In this document: piece by piece, positions 39,365-48,259 of the stretch
How positions within the stretch are numbered: position 1 is the stretch's first letter
How the letters are laid out: each line of letters starts with the position of its first letter
NCBI GenBank assembly: GCA_937625935.1
Contig: OW569366.1
Coordinates: forward strand, 372,001 to 436,000
Direction of reading: 5' to 3'
Length of the DNA: 64,000 nucleotides
Origin: Tetramitus jugosus
Taxonomy: Eukaryota > Heterolobosea > Eutetramitea > Acrasida > Vahlkampfiidae
Position numbers and translations under genes: made by a program
Notes under the pieces: model-generated
Databases searched by the model: none
The model's input: only the letters and a program-made list of their open reading frames with translations
Told to the model about the DNA's origin: nothing

Positions 39365-41116
39365 CTATTCAATAATCTTGTCAATTTTCAATAATGTGCA
39401 TGTCATTTCGGTGGCAAGCCGAAGTATGCTGCTCTTCATCTTGAGGGTTTCAAATACTTCCAGTTGAGTCATATCCATGGATTCGACCTGATACTCAGAG
39501 TTTGTTCCCACACCATAGCTCCGATACTGCTCACCACCTGAGCGGTGCAACTGTAACAAGTCCTGTACATAGCCTACACTATTGGCCGCACCATTATTCT
39601 CAGCCAAAGCAAGAGGGATGCACAACAGACTAGATATCCAAAACTCGAGCACATCAACCAACTGGTACAAGCGATTGCTTTGCAATTCACTGACAACATC
39701 GTTCTTTTGCATTTCTTGTTCTCGCTCCTCGATGTACTGATCAGCCCATTTCCTCATCCGTAGATGCAGTTCGCATTCTGTTGCACCTCCACCAATGAGC
39801 ATATCACTGTTCATCATACAGTCTCTCACACTACACATGGCATCAAATAGTGAGCGTTTTATGTCCTCGGCTACTAACTGATTGATCGCATGGATCAATA
39901 TCGTACAGACTCTCGGATTGGTGCATCCCTCTATGACAATCACAGTACTCGAGCTGTTAGAGCTATTGGGATTCTGTTTTTGGAAGATGTGTTCCGCGCT
40001 TCCTATCATATCCGATGTCAAGTCCGTAATTCGCGAACAGATCGTTGCTCCAACAGCCATCGCTACTCTTTCTAATTCATGGCCAGGCACCCAACGAACA
40101 GCAACCATGTTGTTCTGATAAAGCCATTCATTAACCTCATGATCCATTCCCCACTGACATATCACAGTATTTACAGATAGTTCAGATAATTTGTCAAATA
40201 TTTGTTCAAAATAGGATTGTTCTACTCGCTTCAACTCATCAAACTCTCCTCTATTCGTAATCTGAATCGTATGTTTTGTTTTCAGCCTTGGTGGTTCCAA
40301 CGCACAAGAGAGAACAGCAATACGAGCATTCTTCATTTCATTCGGCATGTTATCATGCGAAAAGCTCTTCTTGAGACTGACACCTCTCACAAGCTCAGCA
40401 CAATGAAAATCTGCTTGAACGTCATTTGACACGTAATCATGTTCCAAGTGCTCCATAGCAATATATCGCAATTGAATATCCAACTTGTTGTCCGATGAAT
40501 GAGATGAAACGAGTTGTACAGCATCCACACACAACGAAGACAAGTATTCCCTATCTCTGCTCACCAATTTTGTGCTCAGACTTGTTTTCGCAGCATTATG
40601 AATCGCACGATTGACTCCTCTTGTTGCATCACCAGTACACAACAACTGATTCAACTCACGGATCGCAAACTCTGATGCAATCTTGTACCCTTCGATCACA
40701 GTCAACGGATGAATTCCTCTCTGCATGAGCTGCACAGCCTTGTAACACATTTCCCCACACAAAACAACCACACTCGTGGTTCCATCACCACAGGCAACAT
40801 CTTGATTCTTGCTCAATTGGACCATGAGATGAAAAATGGGTCTTCGAGGAGGCAAACTAAGTGCACCACCATTTTCACTCTCAATTCTCTCATTCAAAAC
40901 ATTGGATTGATACTGGTTGGCACTCTTCTTTTGAAAAATTTGTTCAAGCATCGTTCGACCATCACATGTGATCAACAGCTCACCACTGGGACGCACAATG
41001 AGCTTATCTCTGCTCACAGGACCTAGAGAAGACTTGATCAATTGGGAGACTTGATAGGCACAGGACAAGTGATGGATCTCATTGTGGAACTGTGCAAATG
41101 GCGACAATGTTGTCAT
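39365..41116 (-). CDS. CCT5: Divergent chaperonin TCP-1 subunit, CCT-epsilon-like
   Basis: The frame opens at 41311, but that overlaps the next gene; the Met at 41116 (MTTLSPFAQFHN) fits, giving 583 residues. The apical and lower parts are clearly CCT5: CALEPPRLKTKHTIQIT, VICQWGMDHEVNEWL, NNMVAVRWVPG and AKRSL-like DIKRSLFDAMC. The nucleotide site is unusual: LGPVSRDK lacks the Gly of LGP-x-G-x-DK, CDGRTML replaces NDGATIL, and about 30 extra residues sit before the intact GDGTTSVVV. GGGATECEL is kept. It may be the organism's true CCT5 or a specialised paralogue with altered ATP use. Confidence 0.8.
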   Translation of the reverse strand: MTTLSPFAQFHNEIHHLSCAYQVSQLIKSSLGPVSRDKLIVRPSGELLITCDGRTMLEQIFQKKSANQYQSNVLNERIESENGGALSLPPRRPIFHLMVQLSKNQDVACGDGTTSVVVLCGEMCYKAVQLMQRGIHPLTVIEGYKIASEFAIRELNQLLCTGDATRGVNRAIHNAAKTSLSTKLVSRDREYLSSLCVDAVQLVSSHSSDNKLDIQLRYIAMEHLEHDYVSNDVQADFHCAELVRGVSLKKSFSHDNMPNEMKNARIAVLSCALEPPRLKTKHTIQITNRGEFDELKRVEQSYFEQIFDKLSELSVNTVICQWGMDHEVNEWLYQNNMVAVRWVPGHELERVAMAVGATICSRITDLTSDMIGSAEHIFQKQNPNSSNSSSTVIVIEGCTNPRVCTILIHAINQLVAEDIKRSLFDAMCSVRDCMMNSDMLIGGGATECELHLRMRKWADQYIEEREQEMQKNDVVSELQSNRLYQLVDVLEFWISSLLCIPLALAENNGAANSVGYVQDLLQLHRSGGEQYRSYGVGTNSEYQVESMDMTQLEVFETLKMKSSILRLATEMTCTLLKIDKIIE

Positions 41117-41205
41117 TGTTTCTTGATGAATGAAAAGCTTTTCTTGTTTTCTTGTTTTCTTTGCATTTTTTATTGAGCAGGACAAGCTGTTATCAGGAAG
41201 GCCAT

Positions 41206-42873
41206 TTAGCATGTCAAGGAGAGGATATAGAGGTGAAATTGAGATTGAATGGAAGAGGCTAGATCCTCTGTACTGATATGAGGGAACAGGGAGTGAACAA
41301 TGGGTGCACACTCACTGTAACGATTTGTGATGAGCAAATGTCGAGATAAAGTGTCATTGCTCTGTGAACATACTCTCTTCAGGAGCTGATCACAACTCAA
41401 GTCACTCATGGAACCTCTTTCGTCAGTTAGTTGTAACCGCGAGTCGCTTCGGTTCGCTAATAAGAGGTACATTGGAGGCATGTACGTTCCTTCAAATGTC
41501 ACATGAAGTTTCTCCAAGGGTTTGGTGTTGCGAAGTTCAGATTGGACTCGAAAGAGTGATGATAGGACTCCAGCTTGATGGAAAAATCCAAAAAACAAGG
41601 CAACGATCAGTGCATAGGCAAATATGGACTTGGTCTTGAACAAGAAGAAGCTCTTATTGGGCGGATCATCTCTCGTCAAGTAATAGTACAGGACGACGAG
41701 TGGTAGAGTGCACGGCAACAAAAACCTTGGTTCCTGATGAGGTGCCAAACTCAGGAATCCCACGCCCATAATCACGGACAATAAGCTTGTCCAGAATAAA
41801 CTTGAGCGATAATAGCGTATCTGATTACACTTTTGAATCAACTTGCATACTACGGCAAGTAACAACGGCCCGTACAACATTGGCAAATTTACCAACGAGT
41901 GCAAATAACGTGGATGCAATGTATGAAGGGACAAATTCTCTGTTTTCATATTGTAGAGTAAATTATTGAGTGGAGTAATAGTCCACTGACCGTAGTAAAC
42001 ACTGTCACACCACACGCACACAAAACTCATCCCACAAAATCCAACTAACCAAAACAATGATCTCCGAATCACTTCCCAAACATACTTGACTCCTCTGCTC
42101 TTTCCGCTCTTATTGTTCTTACTCCACGTCCAACTTTCAACAAACAAGTAATAAGCTACGAATGAAAAAGCAAACATGGGAAAAGTAAAGCGAACAAACA
42201 ATCCCACTGCACATATCACACCCACAACAATCGAATGAATCCACCTTGTTTCTCTCCTTGAATTATCGCAACAATATCCACATAGACAAACCAAAACAAA
42301 CGCTTCGAGCGTATTGGAAAACGTTCTTGTGTGAAACAGCAAAACAGGCCACAAACAAGCATAAATCACCTTGATGCGTTGTCCAGTCGCACTTGCATTC
42401 TTAGCAGTCTCTTTTTCTGATTTTCCTCCTTTTCCTCCTTGTTCCTCATTGTCAATCAACCGAGCTACACAATGATCCACAAACAGAGACACAATAAACA
42501 ACAACAACCGAGGTGCAAACAACAAGGCATAAACTAAGGATTCCTCACTCAACACTCGCCCCACCAACCACTCACGAATCACATAAAAGGGCACTCCACT
42601 GACCAGCATTGGAAACAACACACATCTTTGTTGCTCCTTGAACTCCCACGGTATCATATTACTTTTATGAACAAGTGTTTCATTGGATCGAAAGATGATT
42701 GTCGAGGCAATCGAAGGAGATTGAAAGAATTCATCTGGATGGATATATCCCGTAGTAAAGATGAACACAAATCTCAAAACCAGGAGAGAAAAATAGATCA
42801 AACGTTCATGATATCCACGATTATTTTGTTTTGTCATTCTGTTTTTTTGGTTTGTTGATCTGGGATCTGCCAA
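41206..42873 (-). CDS. PIGZ: GPI mannosyltransferase 4 (PIG-Z/SMP3, GT22)
   Basis: 555 residues, about ten to twelve hydrophobic segments, typical of ER dolichol-phosphate-mannose-dependent enzymes. The first lumenal loop has the GT22 catalytic motif in its PIG-Z form, GYIHPDEFFQSP (near 43), followed by PWEF-x-x-QQRCVLFP, where other GT22 members have T-x-EY-x-x-RS. PHQEPRFLLP is the second family motif. PIG-Z adds the fourth mannose to the GPI anchor core. The start could be the Met at residue 13. The stop lies 89 bp from the next start on the same strand. Confidence 0.88.
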   Translation of the reverse strand: MADPRSTNQKNRMTKQNNRGYHERLIYFSLLVLRFVFIFTTGYIHPDEFFQSPSIASTIIFRSNETLVHKSNMIPWEFKEQQRCVLFPMLVSGVPFYVIREWLVGRVLSEESLVYALLFAPRLLLFIVSLFVDHCVARLIDNEEQGGKGGKSEKETAKNASATGQRIKVIYACLWPVLLFHTRTFSNTLEAFVLVCLCGYCCDNSRRETRWIHSIVVGVICAVGLFVRFTFPMFAFSFVAYYLFVESWTWSKNNKSGKSRGVKYVWEVIRRSLFWLVGFCGMSFVCVWCDSVYYGQWTITPLNNLLYNMKTENLSLHTLHPRYLHSLVNLPMLYGPLLLAVVCKLIQKCNQIRYYRSSLFWTSLLSVIMGVGFLSLAPHQEPRFLLPCTLPLVVLYYYLTRDDPPNKSFFLFKTKSIFAYALIVALFFGFFHQAGVLSSLFRVQSELRNTKPLEKLHVTFEGTYMPPMYLLLANRSDSRLQLTDERGSMSDLSCDQLLKRVCSQSNDTLSRHLLITNRYSECAPIVHSLFPHISTEDLASSIQSQFHLYILSLTC

Positions 42874-42903
42874 GCAAACAACTGTTGTTTTCTATCCCAG
42901 CAG

Positions 42904-43232
42904 ATGAGGTTGGTTTCTTCTCAGAACAACAAAGAAGTCCCAATGAATGTGAAAATCTCGGATGGTGAGAGCCAGGAGCACCTTTCTTCTTTTACGACTA
43001 CGGATGACAAACTATACACTGTCGGGCGATTCAAACAACATGACAACAGAACCTGTGCGAAGATAGGCATATGATGCCATTGCCGTTTTTGGTGTAGTAG
43101 GCGACGAATTCCTTGTCTTTCAGTGCAGCCCAAAGAATGGAGATCAGGTGTATTCTATGGGAACGAACAACCATAATATTAAGTTGGGAGAAATGGGAGT
43201 TAACTCCAATTTTTCCGTTGTTGTAAGAGTGG
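42904..43232 (+). pseudogene. RCC1-like fragment, frameshifted
   Basis: From the ATG at 42904 the frame reads DDKLYTVGRFKQHDNRTC and stops at 43072. One base off, the next frame continues with VGDEFLVFQC then DQVYSMGTNNHNIKLG and stops at 43230-43232. Both pieces are RCC1-blade-like (hydrophobic YSxG-x-N-x-x-x-LG). The frameshift and tiny size indicate decay. Like the remnant at 18118 it lies beside a copy of the palindromic word GAGTTNAACTC. Confidence 0.45.
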
Positions 43233-43400
43233 AGTGACTTCTATCCAACAGATAATTATTGAATGGAAGCTCCTTTTCATTAAGGACCTTCTAATATTAA
43301 TTATGTGCGATATTCCTGACAAGTTATACGATCAACAGTCATTTGAGTTAAGGACATTGTGTTCCAGGTCAATTGTTTTCAATTACTATTTACTATTGGT

Positions 43401-45089
43401 CTATACATATGAATAATGTGGAACGTTTTCTGGATCAAGTATCTTGTACTCAAATACAGGCTCAGTTCTTGCCTTGATGCGTTGTGAGATACGGTTCAAC
43501 TCTTCATAGAAATATTGGATAGGATGACGCACATCTGTCTGAAGAGAGAAGGCAGCATTTCCGAGCTGAATACTTGGTTCTAGCAATTGTTCAAATACTC
43601 CAGCTTGCCTGATTTGAAGTAGAGATGTCTCAAGGTCTGGTAGCCAGTCTACAATATTGTCGACTTCTCCCTTGCTTGTTGGTAGTGGTTGTCTAAAGAG
43701 AAGTGGATGCATTGGTAGTACAGTGGCATAGTTGTAAACAACGAAGGTGTTTGAAGAATGGTGCTGGACAGTGCATAGGAATATGATCTGGGTCACAACC
43801 CTCATCAACTCTTCTCTTGTTCTTATTGTGGATGGGAATCCAGTGACTAAAGAAGACGCCTCTTGAATCCATGCATTCAGTTCTCTATCGTTGATTATAT
43901 CATCGTTGGAGCAGTAGTATGACTTGATGTATAGAAGAACGAATTGGTGGATGGCAGCGAACAAAGACTCTGCGTCTTCCATGTATGTATAGTCTGGAAT
44001 ATTTCCTACTCCTCTTCTTTCCTTATCTATATCTGGGTAGTGTTCTGAGAAGTTGTAATTAGCTTTCAGATACTCTAGATAGTCAGTTCCTCCCTCACCT
44101 CCAAAAGCGAATATTCTATCAAAAACAGTTCCGTTCTGATATAGTAAATTGATAGTGGCAGGTGGAATTCCATATTGGTAATCCAGATGGTGTTGTAGAA
44201 GTGGATATAGTGGATGGACATTGGCAACGTTTCTTTCAAGTGCCAATCTTACTGTTACCATAGATGAATGTGTCCACATGACATGGTCTCCTTGCTGCGC
44301 AAAAACTGCTGCTGCATTCGCCAATAGTTTAGCTAGCAACCAGTCTTTTGGATCATCAGTATACGAGTACACTATATCAGTCTCTGGAACATAGATTGCT
44401 AAAGGCATTAGCAAATCATTTTCGTCAATATTGAACAGAGTTGCTGGAGCTGAAAAGTATCCATGTCTCACAGGAATGAAATTCAAGTAAGTATAGTCTT
44501 CAATGAAGAGTATTCCAGATTCAATCAATTCATTCAGATCTGTACTATTGTCCAGACCTTCAATTCTAGTCACATCAAATGGAATATCATCCAGACTTGT
44601 CACCTGTTGTAATCTGTGTGGAAACACAGTTAATCTTTCTCTTCCAAAGTATTCATCACTTGTGATATTCGCCTGTAAAGCTTTTGGTTTAGGGAATAGA
44701 GTGTATAGCGAAAAGTAGTCATCAAACTCTTCCAGAACAAGTCCAGATTCCAATGTACTTTCAATTCGTTCTCCCAATGCAGCAGCTTCAACTGAGAACC
44801 TTGTAGCAAGAATAACAAATTCTGATTGTTCATTGGATCTTCCGAACGGACCATCAGGAAGTGGAAACCATGAATCAGCATGAGTTTCATTATCATAACC
44901 CCACAATACATGCTTTCTTGCAAGTTCTTGTTGTCTTGTCAAGTGGAATGAACCTCTTGGTGGAGATCTCTGAGGGATCGATAGTATGTTACCATTGGGA
45001 CACACATGACAAAGAACAATAGTAATAGCACTTGATAGTAGTAGTAATGTGAAGAGTAGCTGTGATGGTACTTGGTGATACTGTTTCAT
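43401..45089 (-). CDS. Secreted lipoxygenase ending in Val (Mn-lipoxygenase-like)
   Basis: 562 residues with signal peptide 1 to about 27 (LLFTLLLLSSAITIVLC) and several N-glycosylation sites. The lipoxygenase core is recognisable: W-L-x-AK then H-x4-H (HVMWTH, near 272-277) followed by the conserved LALERNVANVHPLYPLLQHH. The later metal ligands fall in QHHSSN (H-x3-N, near 440). The C-terminal carboxylate ligand is Val 562 (HYSYV) rather than the usual Ile. No PLAT domain. Size, secretion and terminal Val recall fungal manganese lipoxygenases. It should add dioxygen to polyunsaturated fatty acids; metal and product are not readable. Confidence 0.82.
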   Translation of the reverse strand: MKQYHQVPSQLLFTLLLLSSAITIVLCHVCPNGNILSIPQRSPPRGSFHLTRQQELARKHVLWGYDNETHADSWFPLPDGPFGRSNEQSEFVILATRFSVEAAALGERIESTLESGLVLEEFDDYFSLYTLFPKPKALQANITSDEYFGRERLTVFPHRLQQVTSLDDIPFDVTRIEGLDNSTDLNELIESGILFIEDYTYLNFIPVRHGYFSAPATLFNIDENDLLMPLAIYVPETDIVYSYTDDPKDWLLAKLLANAAAVFAQQGDHVMWTHSSMVTVRLALERNVANVHPLYPLLQHHLDYQYGIPPATINLLYQNGTVFDRIFAFGGEGGTDYLEYLKANYNFSEHYPDIDKERRGVGNIPDYTYMEDAESLFAAIHQFVLLYIKSYYCSNDDIINDRELNAWIQEASSLVTGFPSTIRTREELMRVVTQIIFLCTVQHHSSNTFVVYNYATVLPMHPLLFRQPLPTSKGEVDNIVDWLPDLETSLLQIRQAGVFEQLLEPSIQLGNAAFSLQTDVRHPIQYFYEELNRISQRIKARTEPVFEYKILDPENVPHYSYV

Positions 45090-45477
45090 TTTGTTTTTTC
45101 TTCTTTGTTAATTAGATCCAGATTCTTTTTCAACAAATTCATTAATTGATCCGGACTTCGGATCTTGTTCAATCTGGATGGAGGGAAAAGGAGGTGTTAA
45201 AAAATCGATCAGGATCCACTTGATCTCCTCCACCTAGCGCATATTGCTTTGCTGCCGGTCGTTGACACTCATCCCTGGACAAATCTATCTTTATCGGTAT
45301 TCTTCTCTTTGGCCTTTGTGAGTAACTCATGGAGGGATATCCCTAGTTGCTGATAGTTGTTCTGCCATTTTTTTATTGTTTGTTTGATTCCTTTGTTTAG
45401 TTGTTTATAAGTCCCTGGTTTTATTTGAATTTATCCAAAAATACGTATTCGTGTAATCACATTGCTGTGGTGATACT
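45090..45477. other. Spacer, no gene seen
   Basis: About 390 bp upstream of the lipoxygenase start; no motif seen. The first 100 bp should hold the lipoxygenase promoter. Confidence 0.4.
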
Positions 45478-45758
45478 GACCTGTCGACGCAGTCCGTCAA
45501 CCACCGTCAGCAGCTCCTCATCTTGGTCAACCTCTTGTTGACAGCCTTGAGAGGATCATGTGGTCTCTCGACGTATCGAGTGACCGTGGCCTTGATCTTG
45601 TTCTCTCCACTGAGCACTGCTCGCACATAGGTTTCATCACCCATGACCACGAATGCAGTGTCACGCTTCTTGAGCACTGCCAACCTTCTCAGGCCCTATG
45701 TTCTTCACTTGGCGCAGATCCTTTCCGTGTAGTAGTCCACAATGCATAACGGCTTTTT
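45478..45758 (-). repeat. Repeat-family fragment C next to tRNA-Asp
   Basis: Antisense reading gives pieces of the family protein: SRYALWTT near the right end, then HDPLKAVNKRLTKM, in the same order as the copy at 31.7-32.9 kb, with deletions between. Similarity ends near 45758, about 60 bp before tRNA-Asp. Confidence 0.8.
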
Positions 45759-45817
45759 GTGGCTATTCAGTTTTGGGTCAACTGGGCAAAATATATAAAG
45801 CCGGAAGATTAACAACA

Positions 45818-45887
45818 TCGGTCATGGTATAGGGGTAGCATTCCAGACTGTCACTCTGGCGACCCGGGTTCGATTCCCGGTGATCGA
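45818..45887 (+). tRNA. tRNA-Asp (anticodon GTC)
   Basis: A 70-nt cloverleaf: acceptor TCGGTCA pairs with TGATCGA (one G-U), anticodon stem CCAGA/TCTGG with loop CTGTCAC, T arm CCGGG-TTCGATT-CCCGG. No intron. TTTT at 45892-45895 is the pol III stop. Confidence 0.95.
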
Positions 45888-45943
45888 GGTGTTTTGTCTT
45901 TTCTTTTGAATTCTTCCGGTCGAAATTTCACACGAAGAAAAAC

Positions 45944-47051
45944 ATGCAAGCAAAGCTCTCACGAACCACTCTTTGCATGAAGAGAAGCTTGGCAGCAAAC
46001 TTGCTACACAACAAACGCCCACTCCAATTATCCACCATCCAACAACCTCCTCCTCTTGGTTGTTTCCACACTTTCTCTTGTTCAACCACATACTCCAACA
46101 ATAACAACAACAACTATAACAACAACAAGACTGAAAATGCTTCTTCTTCTGCTGAAGAACAATATCATCAAAAACAACCATTTATCATTACGACCAAGGA
46201 AGAACAACGAGCGAATCCCAATGGTATCTTGCATGAAAATTTTCGGTTCATGATACCCATGGAAGAACAATTGTCTGCCATGAAAAGAGGCGAACGAATG
46301 GGACCTCATGACAAGCAGTATGTGTGACACGATTGTCGTTTTTTTTTGTTGTGTCTTGTCTCTTGTCTGTCGGCCAAACACAGCTTGTCTGACCTTTTCA
46401 TGATGATGATCATTTATTCAAACATCACACAAAAATCAAAGTTTTTTGAATTTGACCAATGGTTTACAGATGATTCATGAAGAGAAGGATGATCAACTAC
46501 CCATGCCCATCAATCAAATGCAATTTGTTCGAATGCAAAGTACGCATCTCGAAGCCAATCGTTACGACTCATTCTTGGAAGAATTGGATCACAATTTATT
46601 GATGCATTTGGCACTTGGTTATCGTTGTTTCATTTATGATTATGGTAGTCGAAAGATGGATAGTATGGTAGGGCAGGCGAGAGCACTGTGGCAAGGTGTG
46701 CTGTGGACACGGTTCGCACTCAATCGAATGTGGCTCGATCGGTTGACTGATGAAGACCCTGTTTATTATTTGGATCCGGAGCAGAGGTTTGCGAGAAGCA
46801 CGGATTTTTATCCGGATTTTAGGAGACAAATGGTGCCTTGTCTGAGTACAAACAAGGTGTTGCGTCGACGTGTCAAGTATTATTCAAAGTTTGTGAATGC
46901 GGAGGCAATGCCCCATGGAATTCAATTGTTTGGTGTGTTCAAGTATACGACAAAGGATGGTAATGAGCCTTATTATGTGGAATGTGCCAAGGAGTATCAT
47001 GCTAGAGCGGCCAAGATGCATAGTCAGAAGGAGCCACTTGCAAAGCAATAA
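45944..47051 (+). CDS. Putative mitochondrial protein of unknown function, 2 exons
   Basis: Exons 45944-46317 and 46442-47051 give 327 residues. The intron has donor CAG/GTATGTG and acceptor AAAG, in phase 2; the reading across the join is DKHFLNLTNGLQMIHEE. A weaker alternative (donor GTGTGA at 46322 with CAG at 46469) is also in frame. The N-terminus is Arg/Ser/Leu-rich without acids for 40 residues (KLSRTTLCMKRSLAANLL), typical of mitochondrial import. The mature part is basic and Tyr/Arg/Trp-rich (LWQGVLWTRFALNRMWLDRL). No known domain; a ribosomal or respiratory accessory subunit is only a guess. Confidence 0.7.
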
Positions 47052-47175
47052 ACGACAGCTGATACCAAGAAAATGATGACTGTGTGCGCGTATATTGTAA
47101 TGGGATCATTGATTACTGGAGTAGTGGTGGTGATGAGAGTACTAATTTCATGTATGTACATAAGGAGGTGATAAC

Positions 47176-48033
47176 TTATTCGAAACGCATTGTTTTGAGT
47201 CCATGCGATGACTTTCCAGGAAATTCCAAGCTCGGTAACCAACCATAGTCATGAGAGGTGAGCTTTCGATGATTGTTGTATCTAGTGTGGGGTGAATCTT
47301 TCCGGAACTGTGTTTTTACCATATCTTCCGCATGTCTTACAATATGGCTATCATCTTTCAATGATTTCTCCTTTTCATGCGATTCAATCTCTCTATTCCT
47401 CCTCTCGCGGTTCTTCTCGAGTTCATACTGATAGAGGTCGCTTCTTTCGAATGCTTGATGAGGATTAAGACTGAATGTCTTCCGGATTGATTCATCAATA
47501 TCATGCTGAAGCATTGCCCGGTGGTCCTTTACTTGACTAGGTATTGTTTTGTTGGGTGGAAGATTTTGGTTATAGTACTTCAACATCTTACTATTCGCAT
47601 TATGTCGTGCGGGATCCTGCTTCATGTAATATTTATCTCTCAAACCCCTTCGCTGTGGAGGTTCTGGTACCAGTGTCAACTCTGAAAAGTGTGGATCTCC
47701 GCCGCCGCTCGTGCTTGGCCTTGCTGTTAATGTTTTTCTACCATTCACTCGAGATTCTGCACTAGTGTAAGGTCTTTGCTGTCTCTCGGTTCTTCTCTGC
47801 ATTTCACAATTGATCATTAGTGGACGACTGTCGCTACTAGAACAAGCAAACGAGGTACATACTTGATCATCTGCCTTCTCTGCGATTCTCTTCTTCTCCT
47901 CGGGTACCAGATAGTCAAAGTTTCGAGCCCATTGTCTCGCTCTAGTCTTCTCGTTGTGACAGCTGATTCGCCATATTTCGTCCAACACGGTATTAACTTC
48001 ATTCCTCGCGGCAGATGTTCCTATCTTGCTCAT
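47176..48033 (-). CDS. Uncharacterised, possibly flagellar protein; likely hidden 66-nt intron
   Basis: A 285-codon frame, basic, with charged helical stretches (RSDLYQYELEKNRERRNREI) and an end GWLPSLEFPG. No known domain. Within it 47797-47862 (minus) starts GTATGT, holds a CTAAT branch-like word and ends CAG; it is 66 nt, phase 0 and stop-free, and its translation is Cys/Ser-rich, unlike the flanks. Splicing would join KADDQ to RRTERQQ and give 263 residues. It is divergent from CFAP74 with 226 bp between starts, so the two probably share a promoter, and a flagellar role is inferred from that alone. Confidence 0.65.
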   Translation of the reverse strand: MSKIGTSAARNEVNTVLDEIWRISCHNEKTRARQWARNFDYLVPEEKKRIAEKADDQVCTSFACSSSDSRPLMINCEMQRRTERQQRPYTSAESRVNGRKTLTARPSTSGGGDPHFSELTLVPEPPQRRGLRDKYYMKQDPARHNANSKMLKYYNQNLPPNKTIPSQVKDHRAMLQHDIDESIRKTFSLNPHQAFERSDLYQYELEKNRERRNREIESHEKEKSLKDDSHIVRHAEDMVKTQFRKDSPHTRYNNHRKLTSHDYGWLPSLEFPGKSSHGLKTMRFE

Positions 48034-48259
48034 ATCCTCTCCTATCTGACTCTAACACTCGAAATTCTATTCTAAGGGCCTAAACTACTCGAGTTCTAAT
48101 TCTTTTCTGTTGACGCAAGGATGCAACATTCTCTCTGTAGATTCAGTAACCGCCTTTTTCTGGCGCGAAGATTGCTGTTCACCATGATTCCTTCGAGCAA
48201 AAATTGATGAACGAACGCTCCTGTTATCACAGAGTCAATAATAGATAGAGACACCAAAG

